Positions 1-9,019 of a DNA stretch of 40,663 nucleotides are shown in pieces (position 1 is the stretch's first letter; the number at the start of each line of letters is the position of its first letter). The DNA lies in NCBI GenBank assembly GCA_023662825.1, contig JAMPIH010000015.1, positions 1 through 40,663 on the forward strand, given 5' to 3'. The notes under the pieces were generated by a model that was not told where the DNA came from, did not search any database, and saw only the letters and a list, made by a program, of their open reading frames with translations. This DNA comes from Bacteroides sp. Its GTDB lineage: Bacteria; Bacteroidota; Bacteroidia; Bacteroidales; P3. The position numbers and the translations under genes were made by a program.

Positions 1-46
1 CGCACGGGAAATCATTCCCCGGCTTCCCCCGATTGCGGAAAATGGT

Positions 47-54
47 TATATTTG
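47..54 (+). promoter_or_regulatory. Candidate -7 promoter element upstream of crt
   Basis: The bases TATATTTG match the Bacteroidota -7 consensus TAnnTTTG and lie 46 bases before the chosen crt start. No good TTG -33 element is visible at the usual 19-21 base distance, so this is only a candidate. Nothing else is recognisable in bases 1-100. Confidence 0.35.
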
Positions 55-100
55 CCAAATGTACCTGTCGAAGAAAAGGCGGGTTTATTTGCAAATAACT

Positions 101-880
101 ATGGAATACAACAATCTGTTGGTAGAGGACAAAGAGGGCGTCCGCATCGTGACCCTGAACCGTCCTCAGGAATTGAATTCGCTCAATTCCGAATTGCTCT
201 CCGAATTGGACTTCGCCATGGCCGACGCTGCCGGAGACAGTCAGATAAAGGTCATTATCATTACAGGAGCAGGCAAGGCATTCGCTGCCGGTGCCGATAT
301 AGGCCAGATGGCGGGGATGAACGCCGTTGAAGGCAAGTCGTTCGGGGCCTTTGGCTCGGATGTGTTCCGTCGTATCGAGACTCTGAACAAGCCGGTGATT
401 GCCGCCGTAAACGGTTATGCCTTGGGCGGAGGCTGCGAGTTGGCAATGGCCTGTGACATCCGTATCGGATCTTCCAAAGCCAAGGTAGGGCAGCCCGAAA
501 CCAATCTCGGCATTACGCCCGGTTTTTCGGGTACGCAGCGGCTGGCGCGTATCGTTGGCATCGGCAGAGCCAAGGAAATGATCTATACCGGCGACCCCAT
601 AACGGCCGAGGAAGCTTACCGTATAGGATTGTTCAATAAGGTTACGGAACCCGACCAACTTTTGGACACCGCCTTGCAGATGGCTGGAAAGATAGCGGCC
701 AAGGCTCCTTTGGCGGTACAGTATGCCAAGGAAGCCGTCAACCAGGGCACGGAAACAGATATCGATACGGGGATAGCCTTGGAAGCGAACCTGTTCGGCA
801 TGTGTTTTTCCACCCAAGACCAGAAAGAGGGCATGAAAGCCTTCCTGGAACGCCGTCCGCCCGTGTTCAAAGGCGAGTAA
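101..880 (+). CDS. crt: Enoyl-CoA hydratase / crotonase
   Basis: A 259-residue crotonase-fold enzyme that hydrates crotonyl-CoA or other short enoyl-CoAs to the 3-hydroxyacyl-CoA in the cytoplasm. The two catalytic glutamates of the family are present: Glu113 in GGGCELAMACDI and Glu133 in GQPETNLG, spaced 20 residues apart as in rat enoyl-CoA hydratase (Glu144/Glu164). The oxyanion-hole segment AAGADI lies near residue 65. An ATG at 59 is in frame, but the family fold begins at MEYNNLL, so I chose the ATG at 101; the length then matches the family. The next gene, 42 bases downstream, encodes the following enzyme of the same pathway, which supports a short-chain 3-hydroxyacyl-CoA role. A related crotonase with another substrate cannot be excluded by sequence alone. 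Confidence 0.93.
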   Translation: MEYNNLLVEDKEGVRIVTLNRPQELNSLNSELLSELDFAMADAAGDSQIKVIIITGAGKAFAAGADIGQMAGMNAVEGKSFGAFGSDVFRRIETLNKPVIAAVNGYALGGGCELAMACDIRIGSSKAKVGQPETNLGITPGFSGTQRLARIVGIGRAKEMIYTGDPITAEEAYRIGLFNKVTEPDQLLDTALQMAGKIAAKAPLAVQYAKEAVNQGTETDIDTGIALEANLFGMCFSTQDQKEGMKAFLERRPPVFKGE

Positions 881-922
881 GGCTATATTCAATCGGATAA
901 TAACAAGATAAACATAAGGAGC

Positions 923-1768
923 ATGAAAATTTGTGTGATAGGAACCGGTACCATGGGACATGGCATCGTTCAAACATTCGCTCAAGCTGGTTTTGATGTA
1001 TTGATGAAAGGCCGTTCCGACGCTTCCGTCAACAAAGCCATGCAGACCATCGAAAAAAGCCTGAACCGCTTGGTGGAAAAAGGTAAGATGGAACAGGCCG
1101 CCAAGGATGCCGCGATGGGGCATATCTCCACCACGCTGCAATATCAGGACTGCAAGGATTACGATCTGGTGATTGAAGCCATTGCCGAAGATATGGCGGT
1201 GAAACTTGAAATCTTCAAGGAACTGGATGCTGTCTGCAAGCCCGGAGCCATTTTGGCCACCAACACGTCTTCGCTTTCCATTACCCAGGTGGCTACGGCT
1301 ACCTCCCGTCCGCAACAGGTAATCGGCATGCACTTCTTCAATCCGGTGCCGGTAATGAAGCTGGTGGAAGTGATCAAGGGGCAGCTTACCGACCAGAAGG
1401 TATATGAAACCGTGGTGGATACCTGCAGGCAGGTGGGCAAGACTCCTGTGGGCGTTAACGAAGCGCCCGGCTTTGTGGTGAACCGCATCCTGATTCCGAT
1501 GGTGAACGAAGGTGTGGGTATCCTGGCCGACGGCGTGGCCACGCGCGAAGAAATCGACACCGCGATGAAACTGGGCGCCAACCATCCGATGGGGCCGCTC
1601 GAATTGGCCGACCTTATCGGTCTGGACGTATGCCTTTCGATTATGGAAGTGCTCTATAACGAATTCGGCGATTCCAAATACCGTCCGCACCCCTTGTTGC
1701 GCAAGATGGTGCGAGCCGGGCTGTTGGGTCGCAAGACCGGCGTGGGTTTTTATGATTATCGTAAATAA
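923..1768 (+). CDS. hbd: 3-hydroxybutyryl-CoA dehydrogenase
   Basis: A 281-residue NAD(P)-dependent 3-hydroxyacyl-CoA dehydrogenase interconverting acetoacetyl-CoA and 3-hydroxybutyryl-CoA. The N-terminal Rossmann fold starts with GTGTMG at residues 7-12. The catalytic pair is visible as His137 in MHFFNPVP and Glu149 in KLVEVI. The C-terminal helical domain contains PGFVVNRI and the end motif [11 protein letters not shown]. The length equals that of clostridial single-function Hbd proteins. AAGGAG lies just before the ATG. It forms a probable operon with crt. The stop codon at 1766-1768 lies only 16 bases before the start of the protease gene, although that gene is unrelated in function and much richer in AT. 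Confidence 0.95.
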   Translation: MKICVIGTGTMGHGIVQTFAQAGFDVLMKGRSDASVNKAMQTIEKSLNRLVEKGKMEQAAKDAAMGHISTTLQYQDCKDYDLVIEAIAEDMAVKLEIFKELDAVCKPGAILATNTSSLSITQVATATSRPQQVIGMHFFNPVPVMKLVEVIKGQLTDQKVYETVVDTCRQVGKTPVGVNEAPGFVVNRILIPMVNEGVGILADGVATREEIDTAMKLGANHPMGPLELADLIGLDVCLSIMEVLYNEFGDSKYRPHPLLRKMVRAGLLGRKTGVGFYDYRK

Positions 1769-1784
1769 GTTAAGAAAATTTGTC

Positions 1785-4130
1785 ATGAAAAACAGAATGA
1801 TTGGGGTATGTCTGCTGTTCGCTTTCTCCTGGATGGGAGTGTATGCGAATCCTGTTACCCTTGAAACAGCTAAGAAAACTGCAGAAGAATTTTATAGAGT
1901 GCAAATGCCACAGGTTTCCAAATCTGTTCCGGCGTTGTCGTGTGTCTATCCTAAAGATGATAATAAGAAATCAACGGATTTTGTTCCTTATTACATTTTT
2001 AATGCAGAAAGGGAGCAGGGCTTTGTAATTGTTGCTGGAGATGACAACGTTTCGAGTTTGGTGTTGGGGTATTCGGACAAGGGCACATTTGAAATCGACA
2101 ATATGCCCGATAACTTGAGATATTGGTTGGGGTGTTATACAGAAGGTGTTAAGAAAGCTGCCGAATCAGGAGGTAATGGTACGGGTGAGAAATATAGTTT
2201 TTCCAAGGCTAAGGTTTTAAAGAAGCCTCTGTTGGATAGTATCAACTATAATCAGGATGCTCCGTATAACGACTTATGCCCTGACGACCCTACTACCAAC
2301 AAACGTTCCTACACGGGTTGTGTTGCCACGGCATTGGCCAGTATTGCACGTTATTACGAATATCCTGAAAAGGGAGAGAACAACATTACCTATACTACGG
2401 AAAAAGGGTTGAATCTTTCTTTGGATTTTACCCAAAGTACATACGATTGGAACAATATGCTGAAACAGTATGACGGTAAAAATCTTTCGGAATATTCGGA
2501 AGAACAGCGCACAGCAGTAGCCACGCTTATGCGGGATATGGGATATGCTGTAAAGATGAATTATGGTAGCAATGCCAGTGGAGCATATCGGGACAATACC
2601 ATTAACGGCATAGTGACCTATATGGGTTTCGACTCTGTAGTAAACTATAGGGAAAGGGAGGATTATGACAATGATGATCAATGGATATCGGTTTTGAAGG
2701 ATAATTTGGATAATGATCTTCCTGTATATTATACAGGCCAGGGAGATGGAGGCGGACATGCTTTCGTTTGTGATGGCTACGATGATGCGGACTTTTTCCA
2801 CTTTAATTGGGGATGGGGTGGATCGAGCAACGGTTATTTTGTCGTACGCAATCTGGATCCTGACAATATTTCGGGAATAGGTGCCGGTACCGGGGGAGGA
2901 TATACTTCCATGCAGGGTATTTTGCACAATATGGTTCCACGCGGACATACCCATTCTACAGACTTGTTTTTGTTGAAGGCGACGGGAGGCATAGAGCCGG
3001 ATCAAGTGGAAGATAGCCTCTATTTGATAGGTACGACCCCTCTGACGGTTAAGCTAGGCTCCATTAAAAACAATGCGATGTCTATGTTTAAGGGGTTTGT
3101 AGCATTGGCTGTATTTCAAAATGGGGAATTTATAAAAATTTTATCCCAAGAAGAATCAATAGAAATCGTTCGGCGGGGCACTACATCATTATCTACCGTA
3201 TTGACTGCGAAGTTGGAAGGCTTGCAAGACGGCGATTACGAAATATGGGCAGTGGAAAGAACAGAAGCAGAAAATTCCGAATGGTTTAAGGTCTATGCCA
3301 CAAAAGGAAATAGGTACACGAACGATAGTTACATTCCGGTTCGAATAAGAGGGAATAACTATGAACTTTTGAAGACAAGGGCGAAAGTGATGGTATCAAT
3401 TGAAAGCCCTGACACAAGGGGAGTGAGCATGTTTATCTATGCGGAAGGCGAAAAATTGGGCTCGGCAATGATTTACCCTTCTGCTCCACAAACATTCGAT
3501 ATTAAATACGGAACATATGAATTTCGTTTTTGGACGAGAAATTACGATACATCGTATGTTCGTGTAACTTTGACGAAAGACACATCCCTAAATGTGATTA
3601 TGAGGGAAAAAATGCTTCCTCCTTATATCCGGGTATTCCGTATTAGCAACAATACGGTGACTATGCAATGGTTAAAGGAGCATCCGCAGGGAGAAGTTGT
3701 TTTTCCGACGGGCTATGTGATATATCTGGATAGTGTGGAAGTATCACGGGTCTCTTCTTCAACAACGGAGTATGTATATACTGATATCCCCATAGGAAAT
3801 CATGTGGCGGGTGTCCGCTCTATTTTCCGTACAGGAGAATCGTCTATGTCCACTAGAAATTTTACAATACGTATGACAGATAATGAGACCGCTTGGCCAG
3901 GCGTTTGCCGTATCAGTCCCAATCCTTCGTCCAACGGGTTCTTCATGCTGGAGGTGGATAGGGATTGCAGGTTGCAGGTGTGCGCGCTGTCGGGCAATGT
4001 CTTGTTTGAACGCAGCCTTGCCGCCGGTTCCCATCAGGTGGATATGGGTGGATACAGTTCCGGTGTATATCTGTTCCGGCTCAGCGGCAGGAACGGGGAA
4101 AGCGCGCTGTTGAAAGCCGTGCTCAAGTAG
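1785..4130 (+). CDS. Secreted C10 family cysteine protease (streptopain-like) with type IX sorting tail
   Basis: A 781-residue exported protease. I use the ATG at 1785 because it gives a signal peptide, MKNRMIGVCLLFAFSW, ending near YANP; an ATG at 1752 would run back into hbd. Residues about 22-120 resemble the inhibitory propeptide of SpeB-type enzymes. The catalytic domain has the nucleophile Cys179 in YTGCVATALA and His325 in GGGHAFVCDGY, followed by the family signature HFNWGWGGSSNGYF. A long beta-rich region follows. The last ~75 residues (NPSSNGFFMLEV to the end, with YSSGVYLFRL) match type IX secretion C-terminal sorting domains, so the protein is probably exported and anchored at the outer surface. 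The body is AT-rich (sampled 60-base lines at 35-40% GC) while the tail is 58% GC. Not related in function to its neighbours. Confidence 0.9.
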   Translation: MKNRMIGVCLLFAFSWMGVYANPVTLETAKKTAEEFYRVQMPQVSKSVPALSCVYPKDDNKKSTDFVPYYIFNAEREQGFVIVAGDDNVSSLVLGYSDKGTFEIDNMPDNLRYWLGCYTEGVKKAAESGGNGTGEKYSFSKAKVLKKPLLDSINYNQDAPYNDLCPDDPTTNKRSYTGCVATALASIARYYEYPEKGENNITYTTEKGLNLSLDFTQSTYDWNNMLKQYDGKNLSEYSEEQRTAVATLMRDMGYAVKMNYGSNASGAYRDNTINGIVTYMGFDSVVNYREREDYDNDDQWISVLKDNLDNDLPVYYTGQGDGGGHAFVCDGYDDADFFHFNWGWGGSSNGYFVVRNLDPDNISGIGAGTGGGYTSMQGILHNMVPRGHTHSTDLFLLKATGGIEPDQVEDSLYLIGTTPLTVKLGSIKNNAMSMFKGFVALAVFQNGEFIKILSQEESIEIVRRGTTSLSTVLTAKLEGLQDGDYEIWAVERTEAENSEWFKVYATKGNRYTNDSYIPVRIRGNNYELLKTRAKVMVSIESPDTRGVSMFIYAEGEKLGSAMIYPSAPQTFDIKYGTYEFRFWTRNYDTSYVRVTLTKDTSLNVIMREKMLPPYIRVFRISNNTVTMQWLKEHPQGEVVFPTGYVIYLDSVEVSRVSSSTTEYVYTDIPIGNHVAGVRSIFRTGESSMSTRNFTIRMTDNETAWPGVCRISPNPSSNGFFMLEVDRDCRLQVCALSGNVLFERSLAAGSHQVDMGGYSSGVYLFRLSGRNGESALLKAVLK

Positions 4131-4144
4131 GGTAGGAACTGCAC

Positions 4145-4348
4145 TCAGCCTCCGTAAGAGGCGCCGATCAATAGGAGCATATCGTTTTCGTGTAAAACGG
4201 TATGCTCCCATTTTTCTTTAGGCACCACGCTGTTGTTCAGCGCCAGGGCGATGCCGCTTTGGGAAAGCAGGTTCTTGGAACGCATCAGTCCGGCAAGGGT
4301 GGTGCCGTCTTCTATCAAGAGAGGTTTGTCGTTCAGGAAGATATTCAT
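4145..4348 (-). CDS. thiS: Thiamine biosynthesis sulfur carrier protein ThiS
   Basis: A 67-residue ubiquitin-like protein starting MNIFLNDK and ending in SYGG. The terminal Gly-Gly is the residue pair that is adenylated and thiocarboxylated in ThiS to supply sulfur for the thiazole ring of thiamine. Length and the pattern of a beta-grasp fold (LNDKPLLIEDGTTLAGLM, ALALNNSVVPKEKW, LLLIGASYGG) fit the family. The reading frame is open much further upstream, but that part only overlaps thiD in another frame. It starts 8 bases after the thiD stop and is surely cotranscribed with it. ThiF, ThiG and ThiH are not in this window. Confidence 0.9.
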   Translation of the reverse strand: MNIFLNDKPLLIEDGTTLAGLMRSKNLLSQSGIALALNNSVVPKEKWEHTVLHENDMLLLIGASYGG

Positions 4349-4356
4349 CGGAAGAT

Positions 4357-5211
4357 TTATTTCAGTTTTTTTAAGGCTTTTGGGGCGAAAAGATGGTTCA
4401 CAGGGCCGTGTCCTTGCCCGATTTGCATGTTCTTGCCCGTTTTGATGGCATGGTAGATATAGTCTTTGGCGGCCACCACCGCAGCGGTAAGGTCGTTGCC
4501 CGAGGCCAGGAAGAAGGCGATGGCGGCCGAAAGCGTGCAGCCGGTGCCGTGCAGGTTGTTGCTGTCGCTCTTGGGCGAAGACACCACGAGCGGTGCGAAA
4601 TCGGCTTCGGCGCACAGCAGGTAGTCGGACGAACGGCGCGTGGAGGCCGAATGTCCGCCTTTGAGCAATACCGCCTGGGGACCCATATCGAGAATCATCT
4701 TGGCGGCGCGTTCGAATTCGGTCTTCTTTTGCGGGAAGATACCGGTCAGGGCGCGGGTTTCCTCTAAGTTCGGCGTAACGATACGTGCCAGGGGGAACAA
4801 GTTCTTGACGATGTGCCGCATGGCCGAATTTTCCACCAATGAATGGCCCGAGGTGGCCACCATGACCGGGTCGATCACGATATTGTCCTGTTTCCGCAGG
4901 ATAGTGGCCAAGGGCTCCGTCGTTTCAGGGTCGGGCAGCATGCTTATCTTGACGGCCTGCGGCCGGATGTCGTCCAATACGGCCTGCACCTGTGCGCAGA
5001 CGGTCGGGGCGGGAACCGGCATCACCTGCCGCACGCCTAAGGTATTCTGCACGGTAACGGCACTCACGGCCGTGGCCGAATAACCGCCCAGGGCGGAAAC
5101 GGTCTTGATGTCGGCCTGCAGTCCGGCGCCGCCTCCGCTGTCGGAACCGGCGATGCTCAACACGCAGGCGGGTTTCCAGGAAGCGGCGGCTTTTGTTCCG
5201 TTTGTATTCAT
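4357..5211 (-). CDS. thiD: Hydroxymethylpyrimidine kinase / phosphomethylpyrimidine kinase
   Basis: A 284-residue ribokinase-family enzyme that phosphorylates 4-amino-5-hydroxymethyl-2-methylpyrimidine and its monophosphate for thiamine synthesis. The N-terminal GSDSGGGAGLQADIKT is the substrate-binding signature, DPVMVATSG lies mid-protein, and NLHGTGCTLSAAIA with Cys225 forms the anion hole and catalytic region. Start at 5211 (MNTNGTKAAAS) is chosen because the conserved core follows directly; an ATG at 5244 would add 11 residues. There is no TPP-riboswitch-like sequence in the 115 bases between this gene and the divergent etfB. It is followed by thiS. Confidence 0.92.
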   Translation of the reverse strand: MNTNGTKAAASWKPACVLSIAGSDSGGGAGLQADIKTVSALGGYSATAVSAVTVQNTLGVRQVMPVPAPTVCAQVQAVLDDIRPQAVKISMLPDPETTEPLATILRKQDNIVIDPVMVATSGHSLVENSAMRHIVKNLFPLARIVTPNLEETRALTGIFPQKKTEFERAAKMILDMGPQAVLLKGGHSASTRRSSDYLLCAEADFAPLVVSSPKSDSNNLHGTGCTLSAAIAFFLASGNDLTAAVVAAKDYIYHAIKTGKNMQIGQGHGPVNHLFAPKALKKLK

Positions 5212-5259
5212 AAGGCATGGATTAGAAGAATCGAAGATAAGCATTTTTACGATTTTTGT

Positions 5260-5267
5260 TACCTTTG
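5260..5267 (+). promoter_or_regulatory. Candidate -7 promoter element for etfB operon
   Basis: TACCTTTG matches the Bacteroidota -7 consensus exactly and is followed by GCA, the commonest context. It lies 59 bases before the etfB ATG. A -33 TTG is not obvious at the expected distance. Confidence 0.5.
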
Positions 5268-5326
5268 CATTTATGTGCCTGAAAAGGGCACCGCTATAAG
5301 TGTGTATAACCGTTAAATAAACCGAT

Positions 5327-6199
5327 ATGAGTTTTAGAATCGTAGTCTTGGCCAAGCAGGTGCCCGACACCCGCAACGTAGGCAAAGACGCCATGAAAGA
5401 AGACGGTACCATTAACCGCGCCGCCCTTCCGGCCATCTACAATCCGGAAGACCTGAACGCGCTGGAAATGGCTATCCAGATGAAAGAAAAGATTGCCGGA
5501 GCCGAAATCATCGTGCTTACGATGGGACCCGGCCGGGCCGCCGAGATCGTGCGCGAATCCATGTACCGTGGAGCAGACGGCGGCTTCGTGATCAGCGATA
5601 TGAAGTTTGCCGGTGCCGATACGCTGGCCACTTCCTACACCCTGTCGATGGCGCTGCGCAAGCTCGCCCCGTTCGACGTGGTGCTGTGCGGCCGTCAGGC
5701 CATCGACGGCGATACCGCCCAGGTGGGCCCTCAGACCGCCGAAAAGCTGGCCCTGCCGCAAATCACTTATGCCGAAAGCCTGGTGAACATCGACGATAAG
5801 TCGGTAACCATCCGCCGCCGTCTGGAACGCGGCGTGGAAACCGTAAAGGCTCCGCTGCCGTGTCTGGTAACGGTGGGCAGTTCGGCCAAGGAATGCCGTC
5901 CCCGCCACGCGGTGCGCGTGATGACCTACAAACACGCCGCCACGCCTACCGAAATGGCCAACGCCGACGAAAAGCGCAAGGCCAAGGTAAGCGCCGACAA
6001 GCGTCTGCAGATCGGCGAATGGACGGCCAACGACTTAGCCGCCGAACCCGAACGTCTCGGCCTGGCCGGTTCGCCCACCAAGGTGAAGAAAATCGACAAC
6101 GTGGTGCTGGTTCACAAGGAAGCAAAGGTAATGGACACCTCCGACAAGTCGATAAACGAACTGATGCAGGAACTTCTTGCCTCGCACATCATAGGTTAG
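5327..6199 (+). CDS. etfB: Electron transfer flavoprotein beta subunit
   Basis: A 290-residue EtfB/FixA-family protein. It begins SFRIVVLAKQVPDTR, the typical N-terminus, and contains the NPEDLNALEMAIQMKE helix, the VLTMGPGRAAEIVRES nucleotide-binding segment and the family signature VVLCGRQAIDGDTAQVGPQTAEKL. With EtfA it forms the heterodimer that passes electrons between the acyl-CoA dehydrogenase and another redox partner. The order etfB-etfA-dehydrogenase is kept here. Such dimers can be simple carriers or bifurcating (reducing ferredoxin); the sequence alone does not let me decide, but the anaerobic setting makes bifurcation plausible. Confidence 0.95.
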   Translation: MSFRIVVLAKQVPDTRNVGKDAMKEDGTINRAALPAIYNPEDLNALEMAIQMKEKIAGAEIIVLTMGPGRAAEIVRESMYRGADGGFVISDMKFAGADTLATSYTLSMALRKLAPFDVVLCGRQAIDGDTAQVGPQTAEKLALPQITYAESLVNIDDKSVTIRRRLERGVETVKAPLPCLVTVGSSAKECRPRHAVRVMTYKHAATPTEMANADEKRKAKVSADKRLQIGEWTANDLAAEPERLGLAGSPTKVKKIDNVVLVHKEAKVMDTSDKSINELMQELLASHIIG

Positions 6200-6227
6200 G
6201 TTTCCATCATTTAAAATTGAGAAAGAC

Positions 6228-7250
6228 ATGAACAACGTATTCGTATATTGTGAAGTAACCGAAGAGCGCGGCATTGCCGACGTAAGTCTGGAACTGCTCT
6301 CCAAAGGCCGCCGTCTGGCCGATACGCTTGGCAAACAGTTGGAAGCCATCGTGATCGGTCATAATGTGGTCGATCTGGAAAAGACGCTCTATCCGTATGG
6401 CGTGGACATGATCCATTATGCCGACGACGCCCGCCTGTTTCCCTTTACCACTTTGCCCCACACCTCGATCGTGGTGAACCTGGCCAAGGAACTCCAATCC
6501 GAGATCCTGTTGTTCGGCGCCACCTCCGTGGGGCGCGACATGGCTCCACGCGTGGCCTCCCACCTGCTTTGCGGGCTTACGGCCGACTGCACCAGCCTCG
6601 AAATCGGCGACCACGAAGAAGCCAAGACAGGTACCGTATATAAAGACCTGCTCTATCAGATTCGTCCCGCTTTCGGGGGCAACATCATCGCCACCATCGT
6701 GAATCCCAAGACCCGTCCGCAGATGGCCACGGTTCGCGAAGGGGTCATGAAGAAAGAAATCTACAAGGCCGACTACAAAGGCTCGATGCGCAAGCTGGAC
6801 GTGGCCAAGTATGTGGATCCGGCCGATTTCGCCTGTCAGATCATCGACCGCGCCATCGAGGCCCAGAAGGTGAATATCAAGGGTGCGCAGATTATCGTGG
6901 CCGGCGGCTACGGGGTCGGCAGCCGCGAAAACTTCAAGCTGCTCTACGAACTGGCCGAACTGCTGGGCGGAGAAGTTGGGGCGACCCGCGCCGCGGTGGA
7001 CGGCGGTTTTATCGAACACGAGCGCCAGATCGGACAGACGGGGGTTACGGTACGTCCCAAACTCTATATCGCCTGCGGTATCTCGGGTTCGGTTCAGCAC
7101 CGCGCCGGTATGGACCAATCGGGCAAGATCATCAGCATCAACACCGACCCGCATGCGCCGATGAACGCCATCGCCGACTACGTGATCAACGGTTCGCTGA
7201 TGGACGTGCTGCCCAAGATGATCAAGTATTACAAGGAAAATTCCAAATAA
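6228..7250 (+). CDS. etfA: Electron transfer flavoprotein alpha subunit
   Basis: A 340-residue EtfA/FixB-family protein. The C-terminal FAD-binding domain is clear: VAGGYGVGSRENFKLLYELAELLGG at residues ~224-248, GATRAAVDGGF, RQIGQTGVTVRPKLYIACGISGSVQHRAGM and INTDPHAPMNAIADYVI. The N-terminal part has the Rossmann-like domain shared with EtfB. It starts 28 bases after etfB and is followed 42 bases later by the acyl-CoA dehydrogenase gene, so the three are probably one transcript. It binds the shared FAD and docks on the dehydrogenase in the cytoplasm. Confidence 0.95.
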   Translation: MNNVFVYCEVTEERGIADVSLELLSKGRRLADTLGKQLEAIVIGHNVVDLEKTLYPYGVDMIHYADDARLFPFTTLPHTSIVVNLAKELQSEILLFGATSVGRDMAPRVASHLLCGLTADCTSLEIGDHEEAKTGTVYKDLLYQIRPAFGGNIIATIVNPKTRPQMATVREGVMKKEIYKADYKGSMRKLDVAKYVDPADFACQIIDRAIEAQKVNIKGAQIIVAGGYGVGSRENFKLLYELAELLGGEVGATRAAVDGGFIEHERQIGQTGVTVRPKLYIACGISGSVQHRAGMDQSGKIISINTDPHAPMNAIADYVINGSLMDVLPKMIKYYKENSK

Positions 7251-7292
7251 AAACCGCTTTGTCCCTTTCGTCAAAGCTAAAATCAACAGAAA

Positions 7293-8999
7293 ATGAACTT
7301 TTACAGCGATAACGAGGCGTTGAAATTCCATCTCAATCACCCGCAGATGAAAAAATGCGTGGATATGAAGGAACGCGATTACGCCGACAAGGATAAATAC
7401 GATTACGCGCCGCAAGACTTCGAAGACGCGATGGACAGTTATGAGAAGGTAATGGAGATTATCGGCGACATTTCTGCCAACGTGCTGGATGTGAATGCGG
7501 AGGATGTGGACCACGAAGGCCCTCAGGTAATCGACGGACACGTGAAATACGCCCGCGGAACCCAGGAAAACCACGATGTGCTTACCAAGGCCGGGGTGTA
7601 TGGATTGGCTTTGCCGCGTAAGTACGACGGCTTGAACTTCTCGATTGTGCCTTACGTGATGGCCGCCGAAATCGTTTCGCGCGGGGATGCGGGCTTCGCC
7701 AATATCTGGGGCTTGCAGGACTGCGCCGAAACCATAGCCGAATTTGCCTCTGAAGAAATCAAGGCCGAATTCCTGCCGATGATCCATCAGGGCAAGACCT
7801 GCAGTATGGACCTTACCGAACCCGATGCAGGTTCCGACCTGCAGGCCGTTCAGCTCAAGGCCACCTACGACGAGGCCAAGGGCATGTGGCTGCTCAACGG
7901 GGTGAAACGCTTCATCACCAACGGCGACGCCGACATCAAGCTGGTGCTGGCCCGTTCCGAAGAAGGCACCAACGACGGCCGCGGCCTTTCGTATTTCGTA
8001 CATGACCGCAGATGGGGCGGTTTCGTGGTAAGGCGTATCGAGAACAAGCTCGGCATCAAGGGTTCTCCCACCTGCGAACTGGTGTTCACCAACGCTCCTG
8101 CCAAATTGGTGGGCGAACGCAAGCTGGGGCTTATCAAATACGTGATGGCGCTGATGAACGGCGCCCGTCTGGGTGTGGGCGCCCAGTCGGTGGGGCTTTC
8201 GGAAGCCGCCTATCGCGCAGCCCTCAAATATGCCAACGAACGCGAACAGTTCGGCAAGAAAATCATCGAGTTCCCGGCCGTTTACCAGATGCTGGCCCTG
8301 ATGAAGGCCAAGCTGGACGCCGCCCGCTCGGTGCTTTACGAAACCTCGCGCGCGGTGGACATCAGCAAGTCGTATGCCTCGCTGGTGAATGAAGGCGAGA
8401 AACTCACGCCTGAACAGCGTGCCGACATGAAACTCTACCAGCGCAACGCCGATATGCTGACCCCGATCCTGAAGATGTTCTCCAGCGAATACGCGAACCA
8501 GAACACCTACGATGCCATTCAGGTGCACGGGGGAACCGGCTTCATGAAAGACTTCCCGGTGGAACGCATGTACCGCGACGCCCGTATCCTCACTATCTAC
8601 GAAGGCACCTCGCAGCTGCAGGTGGTGGCCGCCATCCGTCACGTGTTGAACGGCAACGCCTCCAAGCTGATTGAAGGCTACGAGGCCGAAACGCTCGCAC
8701 CCGAATTCGCGGACTTGCGTAAGAAACTGGTGGACATGCATGCCGAACTGAACAAGGCGGTGGAAGCCGTAAAGGCCGCCGGCAACGAGGAATTGGTGGA
8801 CTTCCAGGCCCGCCGTCTGGTGGAAATGGCCGGTTATACGATCCTGGGCAATCTGATCCTGTTGGATGCCAACCGCGATGCCGCCATGTTCGCCAAGAGT
8901 GCGGAAGTGTTTATCCGTCACGGCGAAAGCATCGTGAAGGGACACGCCGGTTTCATCGCTTCGTTCGATGCCGCCAAGATAGCCTGCTATAAAGACTAA
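7293..8999 (+). CDS. Acyl-CoA dehydrogenase, long form (~570 residues)
   Basis: A 568-residue acyl-CoA dehydrogenase. The middle domain has the FAD/substrate segment MDLTEPDAGSDLQAVQLKA and GVKRFITNGDADI; the C-terminal helical domain has YANEREQFGKKIIEFPAVYQML and QVHGGTGFMKDFPVERMYRDARI. The catalytic base is Glu437 in IYEGTSQLQ. It is longer than butyryl-CoA dehydrogenases of ~380 residues because of N- and C-terminal extensions, a form common in Bacteroidota beside etfBA. Together with crt and hbd it would complete reduction of crotonyl-CoA or, in reverse, acyl-CoA oxidation. Chain-length preference is not readable from the sequence. Confidence 0.93.
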   Translation: MNFYSDNEALKFHLNHPQMKKCVDMKERDYADKDKYDYAPQDFEDAMDSYEKVMEIIGDISANVLDVNAEDVDHEGPQVIDGHVKYARGTQENHDVLTKAGVYGLALPRKYDGLNFSIVPYVMAAEIVSRGDAGFANIWGLQDCAETIAEFASEEIKAEFLPMIHQGKTCSMDLTEPDAGSDLQAVQLKATYDEAKGMWLLNGVKRFITNGDADIKLVLARSEEGTNDGRGLSYFVHDRRWGGFVVRRIENKLGIKGSPTCELVFTNAPAKLVGERKLGLIKYVMALMNGARLGVGAQSVGLSEAAYRAALKYANEREQFGKKIIEFPAVYQMLALMKAKLDAARSVLYETSRAVDISKSYASLVNEGEKLTPEQRADMKLYQRNADMLTPILKMFSSEYANQNTYDAIQVHGGTGFMKDFPVERMYRDARILTIYEGTSQLQVVAAIRHVLNGNASKLIEGYEAETLAPEFADLRKKLVDMHAELNKAVEAVKAAGNEELVDFQARRLVEMAGYTILGNLILLDANRDAAMFAKSAEVFIRHGESIVKGHAGFIASFDAAKIACYKD

Positions 9000-9019
9000 C
9001 GCATTTTTCCAAGACACGA

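Noticed and set aside
6207-9017. Very long open frame (936 codons) on the minus strand
   Set aside because: It lies antisense to etfA and the acyl-CoA dehydrogenase, whose motifs are clear. GC-rich codon use opens the opposite frame, and its translation is rich in His and shows no family motif.
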